64,000 nt of DNA from Agrobacterium sp. a22-2. Its GTDB lineage: Bacteria; Pseudomonadota; Alphaproteobacteria; Rhizobiales; Rhizobiaceae. Position numbers and translations under genes: made by a program. Location: positions 1 through 64,000 of the forward strand of contig NZ_JAAXMM010000003.1 of NCBI RefSeq assembly GCF_012276985.1. The letters are read 5' to 3'. The notes below the pieces were generated by a model. The model was not told the DNA's origin. It ran no database searches and saw nothing but the letters and a program-made list of their open reading frames with translations. Shown here in pieces: positions 7,933 to 16,796 of this stretch. Every line of letters begins with the position of its first letter. Positions within the stretch are counted from its first letter, which is position 1.

Positions 7933-9330
7933 TTACTCAATCCATCCCAGCAGTACCCACCAGAGATAGTCGAGCGGCAACAAAGCCAGGATCGTCACGA
8001 ACGCGAGCGGAACGGTTACCCGCACAGCGTGACCGAGCTTTTCGCCCGAAAGCTGCATGGCCACCACCAATGGTGCCACCTGATAGGGGAAGAAGATCGT
8101 CGAGAAGCCGATGACCTGGGTCATGAGCACTGTTTCCACGGGAAAGCCGCTGGCCTGGGCGAGATTTTGCGCGAGGGGCGTCAGCACGGCAGGCACGGTC
8201 GGCACGGTGGCAAACAGGGCCGTGGCAATGGACATTGCCGACAGTGACAAGAAGTTCATGAAATCATGGCCCGGCTGCAAAGGCAGTATCTGCTCGAGCC
8301 AATGGCCGGCTTTTCCGCCCAGTCCGGTGGCGTTGACGACAGCACCGAGTGCGAGGGCGCCGGCCACGAACAAGAGGGTGCCGAAGTCGGCCGAGGATTT
8401 GAACGCCTGCGGGGTGACGATCCCGACACGGGGAAGCAGGAAGAGGGTGGCAGTCACAAGCCCGATCCAGGCGGGGTTGATGCCATGCAGGCTGTCGGTC
8501 GCCCAGAAGCCGAGCGTTATCAGCAAGACAATCGCGACCGAGCACTCATGTCCACGCATGGGAGGCGCGACGGGCTCGATCTCGGTGTCCGGGCTTGCCC
8601 CCTGACGAATGGTTGCGGGAAACAGCTTCAAAACCAAGACAACGGTGACAAGACCCTTCAGCAGTCCGAGGATCGGATAATGCAGAGCCAGGTATTCGAG
8701 ATAGCCGAAATGCACGCCGTAGATCGTTTCGGCCGCCCCGGCGAGAATCATGTTCGGAATGTTCGACGGCAGGATGGCAAAGCTGGGCATGTTGCAGCCG
8801 ATGGCCAGGACCACCGCGACGCCGATCCGGCCCTTCGAGCCCGGCCCGAAACCGCAACGCGCCGCAAGAGCGATGCCGACGGGCATCAGCGCCACGGCGC
8901 GTCCGACGGAAGACGGCATCAGGAAGCCGAGCATCATGGCAAGCAGGAACAGTCCGCCGATCAGGCGGGGATAACTGGAGGTCAGCGCCGGCGCGACGGC
9001 ACGGGCCAACCGATCGCCGAGACCGGACAGATTGATGGCGCTGCCGATTACGAAACCGGAGACGACCAGCCATACCGCCGCTGAGGCAAAGCCGGAAAAG
9101 ACCAGATCGGGAGGTGCCAGGCCCAGCACCAGCATCGCCGCAAAGAAGATGAGGGACGGCAGATAATTGGCGAGCACCTGGGTTGCCCATAAGGACAGCG
9201 TGACGAGAACGATACTCAGCGTTACCGCCTGGCTGCGGTCGAGGCCCGGTGGCGGGAAGGCCGCCAGAACAAGGGCCGCCGGAAGGACCAAGGCGACGAG
9301 AAGCCGCGCGGGGGAGATGAATTTTGGCAT
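7933..9330 (-). CDS. SLC13/DASS-type anion transporter
   Basis: Polytopic inner-membrane carrier of 465 residues with about 12 hydrophobic segments in two repeats, of the divalent anion:Na+ symporter or related ion-transporter group. These import di- and tricarboxylates or related acids. The N-terminal LATYLPSLIFF-like and LVVSGFVIGSAI segments, the LMPSSVGRAVALMPVG hairpin after about residue 145 and the mirrored VPTVPAVLTPLAQNLAQ near residue 385 fit this architecture. The divergent araC gene is only 69 bp away and probably controls it. Substrate is not readable; the nearby lyase and PxpA suggest an organic acid. Confidence 0.7.
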   Translation of the reverse strand: MPKFISPARLLVALVLPAALVLAAFPPPGLDRSQAVTLSIVLVTLSLWATQVLANYLPSLIFFAAMLVLGLAPPDLVFSGFASAAVWLVVSGFVIGSAINLSGLGDRLARAVAPALTSSYPRLIGGLFLLAMMLGFLMPSSVGRAVALMPVGIALAARCGFGPGSKGRIGVAVVLAIGCNMPSFAILPSNIPNMILAGAAETIYGVHFGYLEYLALHYPILGLLKGLVTVVLVLKLFPATIRQGASPDTEIEPVAPPMRGHECSVAIVLLITLGFWATDSLHGINPAWIGLVTATLFLLPRVGIVTPQAFKSSADFGTLLFVAGALALGAVVNATGLGGKAGHWLEQILPLQPGHDFMNFLSLSAMSIATALFATVPTVPAVLTPLAQNLAQASGFPVETVLMTQVIGFSTIFFPYQVAPLVVAMQLSGEKLGHAVRVTVPLAFVTILALLPLDYLWWVLLGWIE

Positions 9331-9399
9331 AGGGATAGGGCTCGCAGGTTGATATGCGTCACCCTAGCCAAGAACGGAGATATTCGTTAGACCATCATA

Positions 9400-10215
9400 A
9401 TGACAAATGATATCTCTGAAACGCCAAATTTCCGGCCGAGCGGGACCGCGTTCATTCTGGATGCGGACCGGCCGCTGCTCGCCCATTCCCGCAAGATGCA
9501 GGCGCGTTTCTCCGTCGAACCTCACGCTCACCCGCGCAGTCAGTTGATCTGGGCGTCGGATGGCGTGTTCCGTGTGACCAGCCGCGACAATGTCTGGATC
9601 GTGCCGCCCAGTCATGCCGTCTGGATCCCGGGCGATCTGTTGCATGACGTGGTGGCGGAAACGGAGGTGCATTTCCGCAATCTCTACATTGATCCGTCAG
9701 CTATCGCCGAAAGGCCCGATCTGGCTCGACTGGCCTGCACCGTGATGAGCCTTACGCCCTTGATGCGCGAATTGATCATCAGGGTCTGCGACAGCGATCT
9801 GTCTGCTCCCCTGGATCCGAAGGTTCGCCGGCTCTGTGACTTTGCCCTGGATGAGATCGCCGGGCTGCCCGAAACGTCGCTTTGCCTGCCCGGCGGCAGC
9901 GATCCCAGGGTGGTGCGGCTCACCCGTTATCTCGGACTGCATCCCGAAGATGGAAGATCCTTTGCGGATCTGGCCCAGATAGCGGGTGCCAGCCCGCGCA
10001 ACCTCGAAAGATTGTTTCGCCGCGAGACGGGGCTTAGCCCTCGTCAATGGCGCTCGAGGGCCAGGCTCCTGTCGGCCATCGAACGGCTCAACGCCGGCCA
10101 GAGCAGCACGCAGATCGCCCATGCGCTGGGATACAGCGGCCCCAGCGCTTTCGTGTCCGCCTTCCGCCAGCAATTCGGCCAGCCGCCGCAAAGTTTCCTG
10201 ACCGTCGGGCGGTGA
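9400..10215 (+). CDS. AraC family regulator with N-terminal cupin domain
   Basis: Transcription activator of 271 residues. Residues 20-110 form a cupin-type sensor (HAHPRSQLIWASDGVF, then WIVPPSHAVWIPGDLLHDV), the layout of the NimR/YdeK-type AraC subgroup. Residues 175-268 hold the two AraC helix-turn-helix motifs, the first containing SPRNLERLFRRETGLSPRQWR and the second IAHALGYSGPSAFVSAFRQQFG. It is divergent from the DASS transporter with 69 bp between them, so it probably regulates that gene. The downstream aldehyde dehydrogenase is convergent. Confidence 0.85.
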   Translation: MTNDISETPNFRPSGTAFILDADRPLLAHSRKMQARFSVEPHAHPRSQLIWASDGVFRVTSRDNVWIVPPSHAVWIPGDLLHDVVAETEVHFRNLYIDPSAIAERPDLARLACTVMSLTPLMRELIIRVCDSDLSAPLDPKVRRLCDFALDEIAGLPETSLCLPGGSDPRVVRLTRYLGLHPEDGRSFADLAQIAGASPRNLERLFRRETGLSPRQWRSRARLLSAIERLNAGQSSTQIAHALGYSGPSAFVSAFRQQFGQPPQSFLTVGR

Positions 10216-10312
10216 GCTTGCGCGGCCGATCCTGAGCCATTCGCCCTGCGCTGGCATGCGACGCCAACGGGAGTGCCGCTTTCGGCTACCTCCCGTCGAC
10301 GACGCTGTCGCG

Positions 10313-11761
10313 TCAGCCGCTGATCAGTTTGACCTCGAGAAAGTCTTCAAGGCCCCACTTTCCGCCCTCGCGGCCATTACCGGATTGTTTGTAGCCGCCG
10401 AAGGGGGTTCCGGCAGCGCGCGATGCTCCGTTGATCTGGATCATCCCGGCCCGGATGCGACGCGCCACCCGCTGCGCCCGCTCGGCACTTCCGGTCTGAA
10501 TGTAGCCGGCCAGACCATAATCGGTGTCGTTGGCGATCCGGATGGCCTCCTCCTCGGAATCGAACGGAATCATGACCAGAACAGGCCCGAAAACTTCTTC
10601 GCGGGCGATTGTCATGTCATTGTCCACATCGGCGAAAATCGTCGGGCGCACGAAATAGCCGCGATTGAACCCGTCCGGCCGACCGGGACCGCCGGCCACA
10701 AGACGCGCACCTTCGGCCATGCCTTTTTCGATGAGTGTCTGAACCTTGTCGAACTGCAGTTCGGAAACCAGTGGTCCGATATGGCCACCTTCCTTGGCAG
10801 GATCGTCGACTTTCACGCCGGCTGCAGCGGCTGCCGCAAGCTCCACGGCTTGCGAATAGACCGAGCGCTCGACCAGCATCCGGGAGGGAGCATTGCAGGA
10901 CTGTCCCGTATTGTCGAAGCAATGGGCGACGCCCCGGTCGATTGCCGCCTTGAGATCGCTGTCGGCAAAAACGATGTTGGGAGATTTACCGCCCAGCTCC
11001 AGGGATACGCGCTTGACTGTGGCGGCCGCTGCCCGCGATACGGCCGTGCCGGCCCGCGTCGATCCGGTAAACGACATCATGTCGATGCCGGGGTGGTTGG
11101 ACAGGGCTTCACCGACCACCAGGCCTTCGCCGTTGACGAGGTTGAAGACGCCGGCGGGCAGGCCCGCTTCATGGATGAATTCGGCAAACAGCATCGCTGA
11201 CATCGGCGCGATTTCGGATGGCTTCAGCACCACGGTGCAGCCCACGGCAAGTGCCGGAATGACCTTCAGGGCGATCTGGTTCATCGGCCAGTTCCAGGGG
11301 GTGATCAGGCCGCAGACGCCGATCGGTTCGTGAACGATGGTCTGGTCCGCTCGGTCTTCGAGAGCAGGGTGCTCCCAGGTGTAGTTGGCGAAGGCCTTTA
11401 CAAAGCCGCGAAGGTGCCACAACCCCGCGAAAGCCTGGGAGTCGCGCGCCAGCGTGATGGGCGCGCCCATTTCCAGCATGATCGCCTGCGCCATCTCTTC
11501 CAGGCGCGCTTCGTAGATATCGGCGATCTTTTCGATAAAGCCGATCCGCTGTGCGCGCGGCGTTTCGCTCCAGCCTGGAAAAGCGGCACGGGCCGCCTTG
11601 ACCGCTGCATCGACATCGGCCGGCGATCCTCCGGATATCACCGCATAGGCTTCCTCGTTGGCCGGATTGATGACGGCAATCGGCTTGGCGTCCGACGGGC
11701 TGCGCCATGCGCCGTCGATGTAGAAATCGGTTTTCTGAAGCAGTTGCTGGTTTCCGGTCAT
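10313..11761 (-). CDS. NAD(P)-dependent aldehyde dehydrogenase
   Basis: Aldehyde dehydrogenase of 482 residues, the usual length. Visible are the PWNWPMNQIALK cofactor-site block with Lys166 and Lys180, general base Glu255 in LELGGKSP, and nucleophile Cys289 in NTGQSCNAPSR. The C-terminal PFGGYKQSGNGREGG is also typical. It oxidises an aldehyde to the acid; substrate cannot be told. GAGGATAA precedes the ATG. It follows the remnant of an ornithine cyclodeaminase gene, and may have been co-transcribed with it before that gene decayed. Confidence 0.9.
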   Translation of the reverse strand: MTGNQQLLQKTDFYIDGAWRSPSDAKPIAVINPANEEAYAVISGGSPADVDAAVKAARAAFPGWSETPRAQRIGFIEKIADIYEARLEEMAQAIMLEMGAPITLARDSQAFAGLWHLRGFVKAFANYTWEHPALEDRADQTIVHEPIGVCGLITPWNWPMNQIALKVIPALAVGCTVVLKPSEIAPMSAMLFAEFIHEAGLPAGVFNLVNGEGLVVGEALSNHPGIDMMSFTGSTRAGTAVSRAAAATVKRVSLELGGKSPNIVFADSDLKAAIDRGVAHCFDNTGQSCNAPSRMLVERSVYSQAVELAAAAAAGVKVDDPAKEGGHIGPLVSELQFDKVQTLIEKGMAEGARLVAGGPGRPDGFNRGYFVRPTIFADVDNDMTIAREEVFGPVLVMIPFDSEEEAIRIANDTDYGLAGYIQTGSAERAQRVARRIRAGMIQINGASRAAGTPFGGYKQSGNGREGGKWGLEDFLEVKLISG

Positions 11762-11792
11762 GGTGTCTTATCCTCGATAGAGCATGGGTGCT

Positions 11793-11985
11793 TCAGGCAT
11801 GAGCCTGAAATCTGGCGATCAATGCGTCGGCGGTGAAAAGATCGAGATGGCCGCCGCCGGCGTTCTTGAACAAGGCTATCTCGCTGGCAGAGGTTCTGCC
11901 CGTTTTTTCTCCGCTGCACAATTCAAAGAGGTTGGCGCGGTGTCGGCCCGGCCCGCCGTGGTCACCCACGGCCAGGCCGAGGTGG
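11793..11985 (-). pseudogene. Ornithine cyclodeaminase / mu-crystallin family, 3' remnant
   Basis: About 60 codons matching the C-terminal end of this family: ANLFELCSGEKTGR, then SASEIALFKNAGGGHLDLFTAD. The N-terminal four-fifths, including the NAD-binding domain, is missing, and the frame runs straight into the end of the response-regulator gene with no start of its own. I infer a deletion joined the two. Family membership rests on recognising the C-terminal block, so confidence is moderate. Confidence 0.55.
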
Positions 11986-12705
11986 TCACTGCGCCAGCCA
12001 TTCCTCAAGCTCGGCTTCGGCGCGCTCGAGCGCGCTGTAGTTGAGCAGTTTGCGCAGCAGGGCCACGGTCACCGCGCGGGCCCGCAGATTGAACCGGCTT
12101 TCGTCATGATCCTCGAGAGGCGCCTGGTAGACGCCCAGCTTTTCGTAGAGCTGCTGCAGCCGGTTCTGAACGCTGCGAAGCGAGAGATTGCGGCGGCGCG
12201 CAATGGCGCGATCGGTCAGGCCAAGGGCAATATCGATGAGGATCTCATATTCCGTATCGCTGAAGCCTTTGGCCTGACCGAGGCTCTTCTGCTGCATGCC
12301 CCGCACTTCGCGGTCGATGACGCATTGCGCCTCGACAAAGATGCTGCGCAGGGCAAGCCTCAGCCGCTCGTCGGAGGCCGACTTCAAGACATAGCCGTAG
12401 GCGGCACCGTCCGGAACGATGCGGGAGACGCCGCGCACATAGGCCTCGTCGGAATAGTTCGACCAGAACAGGATGCGGGTGTCCGGGCGTTCTTTCCAGA
12501 TGGTGCGCGCCGCCTCGATGCCGTTGCGATTGTTCATCTGCAGATCCATGACGATATGCGCAGATTTGTGGTCCCGCGCCAGCTTCTCCCCGGCATTGCC
12601 GCTTTCGGCCTCGATCACCGTTTCGCATTCCGGCAGGGCGGTGCACACCGCCTCGTGCAGATAGGAGCGGTGGAGTGGATCATCCTCGACAATGAGAACC
12701 TTCAT
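11986..12705 (-). CDS. NarL/FixJ-type response regulator
   Basis: Two-component regulator of 239 residues. Receiver domain 1-120 has acidic Asp8-Asp9, phospho-acceptor Asp54 in IVMDLQM and the VLKSAS Lys near 108. The LuxR-type helix-turn-helix follows at about 145-200 (FSDTEYEILIDIALGLTDRAIARR). The helix-turn-helix is followed by an unusually long charged tail of about 45 residues. The start overlaps the kinase stop by 4 bp, so the pair is translationally coupled. The kinase-regulator pair is divergent from the sugar ABC operon at 14243, its likely target. Confidence 0.88.
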   Translation of the reverse strand: MKVLIVEDDPLHRSYLHEAVCTALPECETVIEAESGNAGEKLARDHKSAHIVMDLQMNNRNGIEAARTIWKERPDTRILFWSNYSDEAYVRGVSRIVPDGAAYGYVLKSASDERLRLALRSIFVEAQCVIDREVRGMQQKSLGQAKGFSDTEYEILIDIALGLTDRAIARRRNLSLRSVQNRLQQLYEKLGVYQAPLEDHDESRFNLRARAVTVALLRKLLNYSALERAEAELEEWLAQ

Positions 12706-13952
12706 GCATTACTCCTCTGGTTCAGGACGCGCCGGCCCCGCGCTGCGGCAGGCAGATGGATCCCGACGACGGTGCCGATACTGTCGTGCCCGGCATTGAT
12801 CGAAAATTTCGCCGAGATCAGCCGCGCCCTGGTTTTCATGTTGTCAATGCCGCCGCCATTGCGCCGTCGCGGCTTCTCGATGCCGATGCCGTCATCGCTG
12901 ACCTGGATCGAAATGCCGCCGCCGACTTCTCTCAGCCGCACCGTGATCTGGCCGGCCTGGGCGTGACGCACGGCATTGTTGATCGCTTCCTGGATGATAC
13001 GAAACAGGGCCACGCAGACGGTCTGGCTAAGACTGTCGATCACGCCGTCGGTCTCGTCGACCAGTTCCGTCAGGATCGACAGACCGCTGTCGCGCACCGA
13101 ACGGTCGAGGTGGTTTTCGACCGCCTGGACGAAACCGAACAATTGCAGCACGGAGGGTTTCGCCTCCTCGATAATCTGTCTTAGATCCTGCATGCAATGC
13201 TGCAGTCCGCGCGCCAGCGGCTCCAGGGCTTCGCCCGGAACCTCCGTCTCATGCGTCAGCCGTTCCAGCCGGCGCGACAGGCGTGTCAGGTCGGCAAGCG
13301 TCTGGTCGTGCAGGTCCATGCCGATGCGCTGCCGCTCGCGCTCCAACGCTTCGGTAAGGTTCAACGCACCAAGCCGCAAACCCTCCTCGCGGGCCCGGGC
13401 TTCGGCCTCAACGATCGCCGAGCGCTGCGCCTGCTCGGCGGCCCTGAGCGCAAAGAAATAGGGCGACAGCAGGTCAGCGATCGAATGCGCATTGGCAATG
13501 TCGTCCATGGTGTAGGCCGCGGTCTTGTGGGAGGAACAGCTGAGCGCGCCGATCACGTCACCCTCCACTTTCAGCGGCACATGGATGCGGCTGCGCAGAT
13601 CCTGATCGAAGACCGGGCGCACGAAGGCGCCTTCGAAATTGAAGCGCGGATCGCAGCAGGCATCGTCCGTCAGGATATGCGTGACCTCGCCCCAGAGCAG
13701 CGTGCGGATCGGGCTGCCCGACACGAGCGCCGGCGGGTGGGTGCTCCAGGCGGTCTCCAGTCCGGTTTCATAGGCCGTGTGGTATTTTCCGCCATGCATG
13801 ATGATGCAGACGTCGAGGTGATCGTGGGGAATGATATGGGATATTTCCTTGGCCACCGCGCGAATCGCCGACCGGAACTCAAGCTGACCGGCCAGAAGGC
13901 GCGATATGCCGAGATAATGGTCGAGCAGCGCTGTGGGCGCCATCTTCAGCAT
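12702..13952 (-). CDS. Soluble GAF-domain sensor histidine kinase (HisKA_3 type)
   Basis: Cytoplasmic kinase of 416 residues with no membrane segment. Residues 20-170 form a GAF sensor domain, which contains a CC pair near 99-100. A coiled linker follows, then a HisKA_3 dimerisation domain with phospho-acceptor His215 in RQRIGMDLHDQ, and an HATPase domain with the N-box IQEAINNAVRHA and the G-box DDGIGI. It phosphorylates the NarL-type regulator encoded 4 bp overlapping downstream. An internal signal, rather than a periplasmic ligand, is expected. Confidence 0.88.
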   Translation of the reverse strand: MLKMAPTALLDHYLGISRLLAGQLEFRSAIRAVAKEISHIIPHDHLDVCIIMHGGKYHTAYETGLETAWSTHPPALVSGSPIRTLLWGEVTHILTDDACCDPRFNFEGAFVRPVFDQDLRSRIHVPLKVEGDVIGALSCSSHKTAAYTMDDIANAHSIADLLSPYFFALRAAEQAQRSAIVEAEARAREEGLRLGALNLTEALERERQRIGMDLHDQTLADLTRLSRRLERLTHETEVPGEALEPLARGLQHCMQDLRQIIEEAKPSVLQLFGFVQAVENHLDRSVRDSGLSILTELVDETDGVIDSLSQTVCVALFRIIQEAINNAVRHAQAGQITVRLREVGGGISIQVSDDGIGIEKPRRRNGGGIDNMKTRARLISAKFSINAGHDSIGTVVGIHLPAAARGRRVLNQRSNA

Positions 13953-14024
13953 GGTGATGTTCCTCTCCTCCCGCAGCGTCCGCTGCCTCCACAGCCGAAC
14001 CCCGATCTTCCTCTATCTTACTAA

Positions 14025-14038
14025 GCGCCGAGCGGCGC
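14025..14038. promoter_or_regulatory. Inverted repeat GCGCCG-AG-CGGCGC between kinase and ABC operon
   Basis: Perfect 6-bp arms with a 2-bp centre in the 290-bp divergent region 13953-14242. It may be an operator, for example for the NarL-type regulator, or a short hairpin in the kinase leader. Nothing else in this region is recognisable, except AGGGAGAGAGAG directly before the ABC binding-protein start. Confidence 0.3.
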
Positions 14039-14242
14039 GTCACGTCCTGCGCGATCCCGCATCATCTGCAGCACAAGCCGCAAAGTCGCTGCCTCGAAGT
14101 TCCTATACAATCCCGTTCTTCTATATCATCCTGCCCCAGCTGAGAGGAGGAAGCTCGGCAGTTCACAAAAAGGCTCATCCGCCCGCCACGGGCAGGATGA
14201 CAGGATTCGGTCCGATGAGGCTGGATCAACAGGGAGAGAGAG

Positions 14243-15259
14243 ATGACATTCAATAAGGTGCTTCTGGCATCGGCCGCGCTTGCGTTCGCCATCATGCCGA
14301 TCCAGGCCATGGCCGATACCTCGGCAAAGAAGATTGCATTGTCCAACAACTATGCCGGCAACTCCTGGCGTCAGGCCATGCTGACCAGCTGGGAAAAGGT
14401 CACCGGCGAGGCCGTCAAGGCCGGCATCGTCGCGGCAGCCGACCCGTTCACGACGGCCGAGAACCAGGCAACGGAACAGGCCGCCCAGATCCAGAACATG
14501 ATCCTGCAGGGCTATGATGCCATCGTCATCAATGCGGCCTCGCCGACCGCGCTGAACGGCGCGGTCAAGGAAGCCTGCGACGCCGGCATTACCGTCGTGT
14601 CGTTCGACGGCATCGTCACCGAGCCCTGTGCCTGGCGCATCGCCGTCAACTTCAAGGAAATGGGCCGCAGCCAGATCGAATATCTGGCGAAGAAGATCCC
14701 CGCCGGCGGCAATGTGCTGGAAATCCGCGGCCTTGCCGGCGTCTTCGTCGATGACGAGATCTCGGCCGGCATTCACGAGGGCGTCAAGCAATTCCCGCAG
14801 TTCAAGATCGTCGGCTCGGTGCATGGCGACTGGGCGCAGGACGTGGCCCAGAAGGCCGTCGCCGGCATCCTGCCGAGCCTGCCCGAAATCGCCGCCGTGG
14901 CGACCCAGGGCGGGGACGGCTATGGTGCGGCGCAGGCCTTTGCCGCTGCCAAGCGACCCATGCCAACCATCGTCATGGGCAATCGCCAGGATGAGTTGAA
15001 ATGGTGGAAGGAACAGAAGGACGCCAACGGCTACGAGACCATGTCGGTTTCGATCGCGCCCGGCGTCTCGACGCTCGCCTTCTGGGTCGCCCAGCAGATC
15101 CTCGACGGCAAGGACGTCAAGAAGGACCTGGTCGTTCCGTTCCTCAGCATCAGCCAGGATACGCTTGATGCCAGCCTGGCGACGACCCAGGAAGGCGGCG
15201 TGGCCAATGTCGAATATTCCCAGGCCGACGCCGAGAAAGTCATCGCGGAAGCGAAGTGA
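14243..15259 (+). CDS. Periplasmic sugar-binding protein of ABC importer
   Basis: Type I periplasmic binding protein (RbsB/xylose class) of 338 residues. A cleavable signal peptide ends near residue 24 (IQAMA-DTSAKK). The body contains the class signatures AAQIQNMILQGYDAIVINAASPTAL and VVSFDGIVTEPCAW, then an aromatic-rich hinge region NRQDELKWWKEQ. It binds a monosaccharide or related polyol in the periplasm and hands it to the two permeases encoded downstream. A purine-rich AGGGAGAGAG site supports the ATG. It is first in an operon of binding protein, ATPase, two permeases and lactonase. Confidence 0.9.
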   Translation: MTFNKVLLASAALAFAIMPIQAMADTSAKKIALSNNYAGNSWRQAMLTSWEKVTGEAVKAGIVAAADPFTTAENQATEQAAQIQNMILQGYDAIVINAASPTALNGAVKEACDAGITVVSFDGIVTEPCAWRIAVNFKEMGRSQIEYLAKKIPAGGNVLEIRGLAGVFVDDEISAGIHEGVKQFPQFKIVGSVHGDWAQDVAQKAVAGILPSLPEIAAVATQGGDGYGAAQAFAAAKRPMPTIVMGNRQDELKWWKEQKDANGYETMSVSIAPGVSTLAFWVAQQILDGKDVKKDLVVPFLSISQDTLDASLATTQEGGVANVEYSQADAEKVIAEAK

Positions 15260-15270
15260 CATCCTCCCTG

Positions 15271-15303
15271 CGGTTCCGCCCTCCTTCGGGAGCGGCGGAA
15301 CCG
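15271..15303 (+). terminator. Intercistronic hairpin after the sugar-binding-protein gene
   Basis: A perfect 10-bp stem (CGGTTCCGCC with GGCGGAACCG) with an inner CTCC-TTC-GGGAG helix, followed by TTTCTCC. It lies 11 bp after the binding-protein stop and 24 bp before the ATPase start. It likely acts as a partial terminator or a 3' mRNA stabiliser that raises binding-protein expression. Confidence 0.7.
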
Positions 15304-15326
15304 TTTCTCCTGCGGGAACAGACAGC

Positions 15327-16796
15327 ATGACAGACAAGGCCCAGCGGCACCCAGTGATCGAGGTCACCGATGCCAAAGTCCACTTCGGTGCGGTCAAGGC
15401 TCTCGACGGTGTGACGATCCAGATCCAGCCCGGCGAATGCATCGGCCTGGTCGGCCATAACGGCGCCGGCAAATCGACGATCGTCAACATCATCAACGGC
15501 GGCCTGACGCCGCAGTCGGGCACGATCAGCTGCAATGGCCAGGCCGTGCCCGGCTACGCCATCGCGGCTGCCCGCGCCAACGGCGTGCGCTGCGTGTTTC
15601 AGGAACTGTCGCTCTGCCCCAACCTGACGGTGATTGAAAACACCCGTGTCATGCACCGGGCACTGACCGGCTGGGGCTGGCGCCGCCGGGCGGCCAGCAT
15701 CATCCGTACCAAGCTCGACGACATCTTCCCAGGCCACGGCATAGACCCGACGACACCGGTTGGCGATCTCTCCATTTCGCAGCGGCAGATGGTCGAGATT
15801 GCCACGGCCTTCTCGACGGTGTCCCAGCCGGTGCGGCTCGTCATCCTCGACGAGCCGACCTCGTCGCTCGATTCCAGCCTCGCCACCCAGTTGCTCGGCT
15901 ATGTCAGGACATTCGTCGACGGTGGCGGATCGGTGATTTTCATCTCGCATATTCTCGGCGAAATCCTGTCGGCCGCCGACCGCATCATCGTGATGAAGGA
16001 CGGTACCATCGTCTCCGAACGCCCGGCAGCGGAATTCGACGAACACAGCCTGCTCTCCGCCATGGGCAGCGTCGTCGCCGGCAGCAAGGCGACAAAGCCG
16101 ATCAGATCGACCGAGGCCCTCAAGCCCCTGCTGGCGGCACCACCCCGTCGGGGCCGGGGACTGCCCTTCAAAGCCTTTGCCGGGGAAATCGTCGGCCTGG
16201 CGGGGCTCGGCGGCCATGGCCAGACCGATGCGCTGGTCGATCTCTATCTTTCGCACACCGGGAGTTGGTTCAACAGCCGCACGCCCGAGGTCTCTTTCAT
16301 TGCCGGGGACCGGGCGCTGAACGGCGTGTTCCCGCTGTGGAGCATTCTCAAGAACCTGTCGATCGCTCCTCTGCGGGATCTCGCAAGCCGCGCGGGCGTG
16401 CTGGACGAGCCGGCGGAGGCAGCGCTCGGACAGGCGTGGAAAGGCCGCATGGAAATCCGCACCCCCGACGTCGGCAACTCCATCCTGTCGCTTTCGGGCG
16501 GCAACCAGCAGAAGGTGCTGTTCGGTCGGGCGCTCGCGACGTCGGCCCCGACCATTCTGATGGACGATCCGATGCGCGGCGTCGATATCGGAACCAAACA
16601 GGAAGTCTACGCCATCCTGAGGGCAGAAGCCGAAAAGGGCCGTACCTTCATCTGGTATTCGACTGAGATGGACGAGGTCTGCTTGTGCGACCGCGTCTAT
16701 GTCTTCAACAACGGCGCCATCGTCGCGGAACTGAAGGGGGACGATGTGACGGAGAAGAACATTCTCGCGGCGTCCTTCATGGGGGCAGCGGCATGA
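15327..16796 (+). CDS. Sugar ABC importer ATPase (two-domain, RbsA/XylG type)
   Basis: Cytoplasmic ATPase of 489 residues with tandem nucleotide-binding domains. The first half has Walker A GHNGAGKST near residue 45, a degenerate signature LSISQRQ and Walker B LVILDEPTSSLD. The second half has the degenerate P-loop GLAGLGGHGQ usual for this class, an intact signature LSGGNQQK and ILMDDPMRGVDIG. The ATG at 15327 is chosen because the domain then starts normally; a longer frame from 15165 overlaps the binding-protein gene and the hairpin. The stop overlaps the next start by 4 bp. Confidence 0.92.
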   Translation: MTDKAQRHPVIEVTDAKVHFGAVKALDGVTIQIQPGECIGLVGHNGAGKSTIVNIINGGLTPQSGTISCNGQAVPGYAIAAARANGVRCVFQELSLCPNLTVIENTRVMHRALTGWGWRRRAASIIRTKLDDIFPGHGIDPTTPVGDLSISQRQMVEIATAFSTVSQPVRLVILDEPTSSLDSSLATQLLGYVRTFVDGGGSVIFISHILGEILSAADRIIVMKDGTIVSERPAAEFDEHSLLSAMGSVVAGSKATKPIRSTEALKPLLAAPPRRGRGLPFKAFAGEIVGLAGLGGHGQTDALVDLYLSHTGSWFNSRTPEVSFIAGDRALNGVFPLWSILKNLSIAPLRDLASRAGVLDEPAEAALGQAWKGRMEIRTPDVGNSILSLSGGNQQKVLFGRALATSAPTILMDDPMRGVDIGTKQEVYAILRAEAEKGRTFIWYSTEMDEVCLCDRVYVFNNGAIVAELKGDDVTEKNILAASFMGAAA

